This document shows positions 15,305 to 16,268 of a stretch of 16,268 nt of DNA, piece by piece. Origin of the DNA: an uncultured Ignavibacteriota bacterium (GTDB lineage: Bacteria > Bacteroidota > Ignavibacteria > Tepidaquicellales > Tepidaquicellaceae). The notes beneath the pieces were generated by a model. It had not been told where the DNA came from. It did not search any database and worked only from the letters and a program-made list of their open reading frames with translations. How positions within the stretch are numbered: the first letter of the stretch is position 1; each line of letters starts with the position of its first letter. The position numbers and the translations under genes are program-made. The DNA lies in contig CAIUQV010000207.1 of assembly GCA_903901375.1 (NCBI GenBank), positions 1-16,268 on the forward strand, in the 5' to 3' direction.

Positions 15305-15741
15305 ATGAGCAAATATATACATAAAAGTCATAATGTTTCAGTTCTAATTGTTCTTTTTGTTATCCCAACAAAATATAGAAAAGTAGTATTTTCATCAAAC
15401 GTGGAGAAAGAATTAAAGGACAAATGTATGGAAATTGAAAAGCGAAATGAAATAAAATTATTAGAAATGGGAGTAAACAGAGATTATGTTCATCTATTAA
15501 TACAATCAATTCCGACTTATAGTGCAAAGAAAATAACACAAATGATAAAAAGCATAACAGAGAGAGAAATATTCAAAGACGGCCAGAGGTTAAACAAGAA
15601 TTATGGAGAGGATAATTCTGGAGTGGTGGTTATTATGTCAGTGCAACAGAATAATATGGAAAAGAAGATACAATATTAAGATATGCAAAAATCAAGGAAT
15701 GGAAAAAGAATATGAAAGAGAGTATAAGGATGATCAACTAA
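15305..15741 (+). pseudogene. tnpA: Decayed IS200/IS605-family Y1 transposase (TnpA)
   Basis: The N-terminal part resembles IS200/IS605 TnpA: 'MSKYIHKSHNVSVL', 'PTKYRKVVF', 'CMEIEKRNEIKLLEMG', 'VHLLIQSIPTYSAKKITQMIKSITEREIF'. TnpA nicks and joins single-stranded DNA with an HUH metal site and one Tyr. Three kinds of damage are visible. The HUH motif, normally H-x-H, reads Y-V-H in 'RDYVHLL'. After about base 15598 the conserved C-terminus (LWRG-x-FWSGGYYVSAT, then YGKEDTILRYAKIKEWKK) continues in another frame, so a frameshift occurred. In that frame two TAA codons interrupt it (GGA-TAA-TTC, where relatives have GEF, and GAA-TAA-TAT). The original frame runs only to 15679; the restored frame ends at TAA 15739-15741. 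The candidate catalytic Tyr (ILRY) survives only in the shifted part. No accessory tnpB is present. The element should be inactive. Confidence 0.85.
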
Positions 15742-15903
15742 AAATACTTGAATAATAAGACTTTTTTGACAAGATCCCCCACAGCTTGCCAAAGGAAGGT
15801 TCATTTAATAACTGAAAGTTAATCAGCAATCCAGTTGTTTGGTAGAACAGAGTGTTCGTTTGTTCTGAATTGAATTTAATTATTAAATGTGGTAATTTAT
15901 CCC
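15742..15903. other. Short spacer between the transposase remnant and tRNA-Lys
   Basis: No gene seen. It contains an inverted repeat AGAACA / TGTTCT (15844-15849 and 15861-15866, 11-nt loop), which could be a right-end hairpin of the element or chance. It presumably also carries the tRNA promoter, which I cannot delimit. Confidence 0.4.
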
Positions 15904-15976
<73 letters not shown>

Positions 15977-15985
15977 CAAGATTTT

Positions 15986-16018
15986 AACCCTTTAGGCATT
16001 CCGTCTAAAGGGTTTTCT
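15986..16018 (+). terminator. Rho-independent terminator of tRNA-Lys
   Basis: A perfect 10-bp stem AACCCTTTAG / CTAAAGGGTT with a 9-nt loop (GCATTCCGT), followed by TTCTGTT. It starts 9 bp after the tRNA end, so it most likely ends the tRNA transcript. Confidence 0.8.
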
Positions 16019-16268
16019 GTTATAAGATATAAACTTACAAACCCTCATTTCAAATAAATCATCTTTCGTGTTCCTGAAATCCGTTGCTTCCCGTTTTCAT
16101 TTATCAGGATAAAACTTTTTCTGATCTTGTGTTGAATTCGTGTTCATCCGTCTCAGTATTTTCTCTGAAACTTATGCAGATTTATTTTGTTGTATATCTT
16201 AATTATTAAATTATTATATTCGTTTATTATTTATAAAGTAGAATCTGTATTGCATTATTTTGTATGGC
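16019..16268. other. Non-coding tail after tRNA-Lys with a repeated TTCGTGTTC...ATCCGT motif
   Basis: 250 bp without a supportable gene. TTCGTGTTC followed closely by ATCCGT occurs twice on the plus strand (16065-16084, with CTGAA between the halves, and 16137-16151 with nothing between). Fragments of this type (GTGTTCATCCGT, or ACGGATGAACAC on the other strand) resemble interspersed repeats seen in intergenic DNA of many bacteria. The last 80 bp are very AT-rich with no visible structure. Confidence 0.4.

Overview
The window is AT-rich (roughly two thirds A+T) and looks like chromosome from the Ignavibacteria or a related lineage of the Bacteroidota/Chlorobiota (FCB) group. Five large proteins end in a type IX secretion (T9SS) type A sorting domain of the 'QNYPNPFNP-S/T-T' kind that is typical of that lineage. 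The gene starts have A/T-rich leaders with no convincing Shine-Dalgarno sequence, which fits Bacteroidota-type translation initiation.

Layout: (1) Bases 1-2700, plus strand: the 3' part of a sensor histidine kinase (beta-propeller repeats, Y_Y_Y domain, one membrane helix, PAS, HisKA, HATPase), open at the left edge. (2) Bases 2708-3481, minus strand: a receiver-LytTR response regulator convergent with it, only 7 bp between the genes. (3) Bases 3482-4268: AT-rich spacer with a small plus-strand gene that looks interrupted or 5'-truncated, then a hairpin terminator shared by two converging transcripts. (4) Bases 4269-13520, minus strand: five tightly packed genes. In transcription order they are a metallophosphoesterase, a DUF1566/FGE-sulfatase-fold protein, an aryl-sulfate sulfotransferase-like protein, a second metallophosphoesterase and a second sulfotransferase-like protein. 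All five have an N-terminal export signal and a C-terminal T9SS sorting domain. (5) Bases 13593-15017, minus strand: an ECF sigma factor, a small one-helix membrane protein in the anti-sigma position and a Spy/CnrX-like periplasmic protein, directly upstream of and co-oriented with the five-gene block. (6) Bases 15305-15741: a decayed IS200/IS605-type transposase. (7) Bases 15904-15976: tRNA-Lys(CTT) with its own terminator, then about 250 bp without a gene.

The central unit is the run from the sigma factor to the second sulfotransferase (15017 to 4269). My reading is that an envelope-responsive sigma/anti-sigma/sensor module drives a set of cell-surface enzymes that act on sulfate and phosphate esters. 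The enzyme classes rest on visible motifs: both sulfotransferase paralogs keep the H-H-R-H active-site set with identical spacing, and both phosphoesterases keep the dimetal motifs. Regulation by the sigma factor and the actual substrates are inference.
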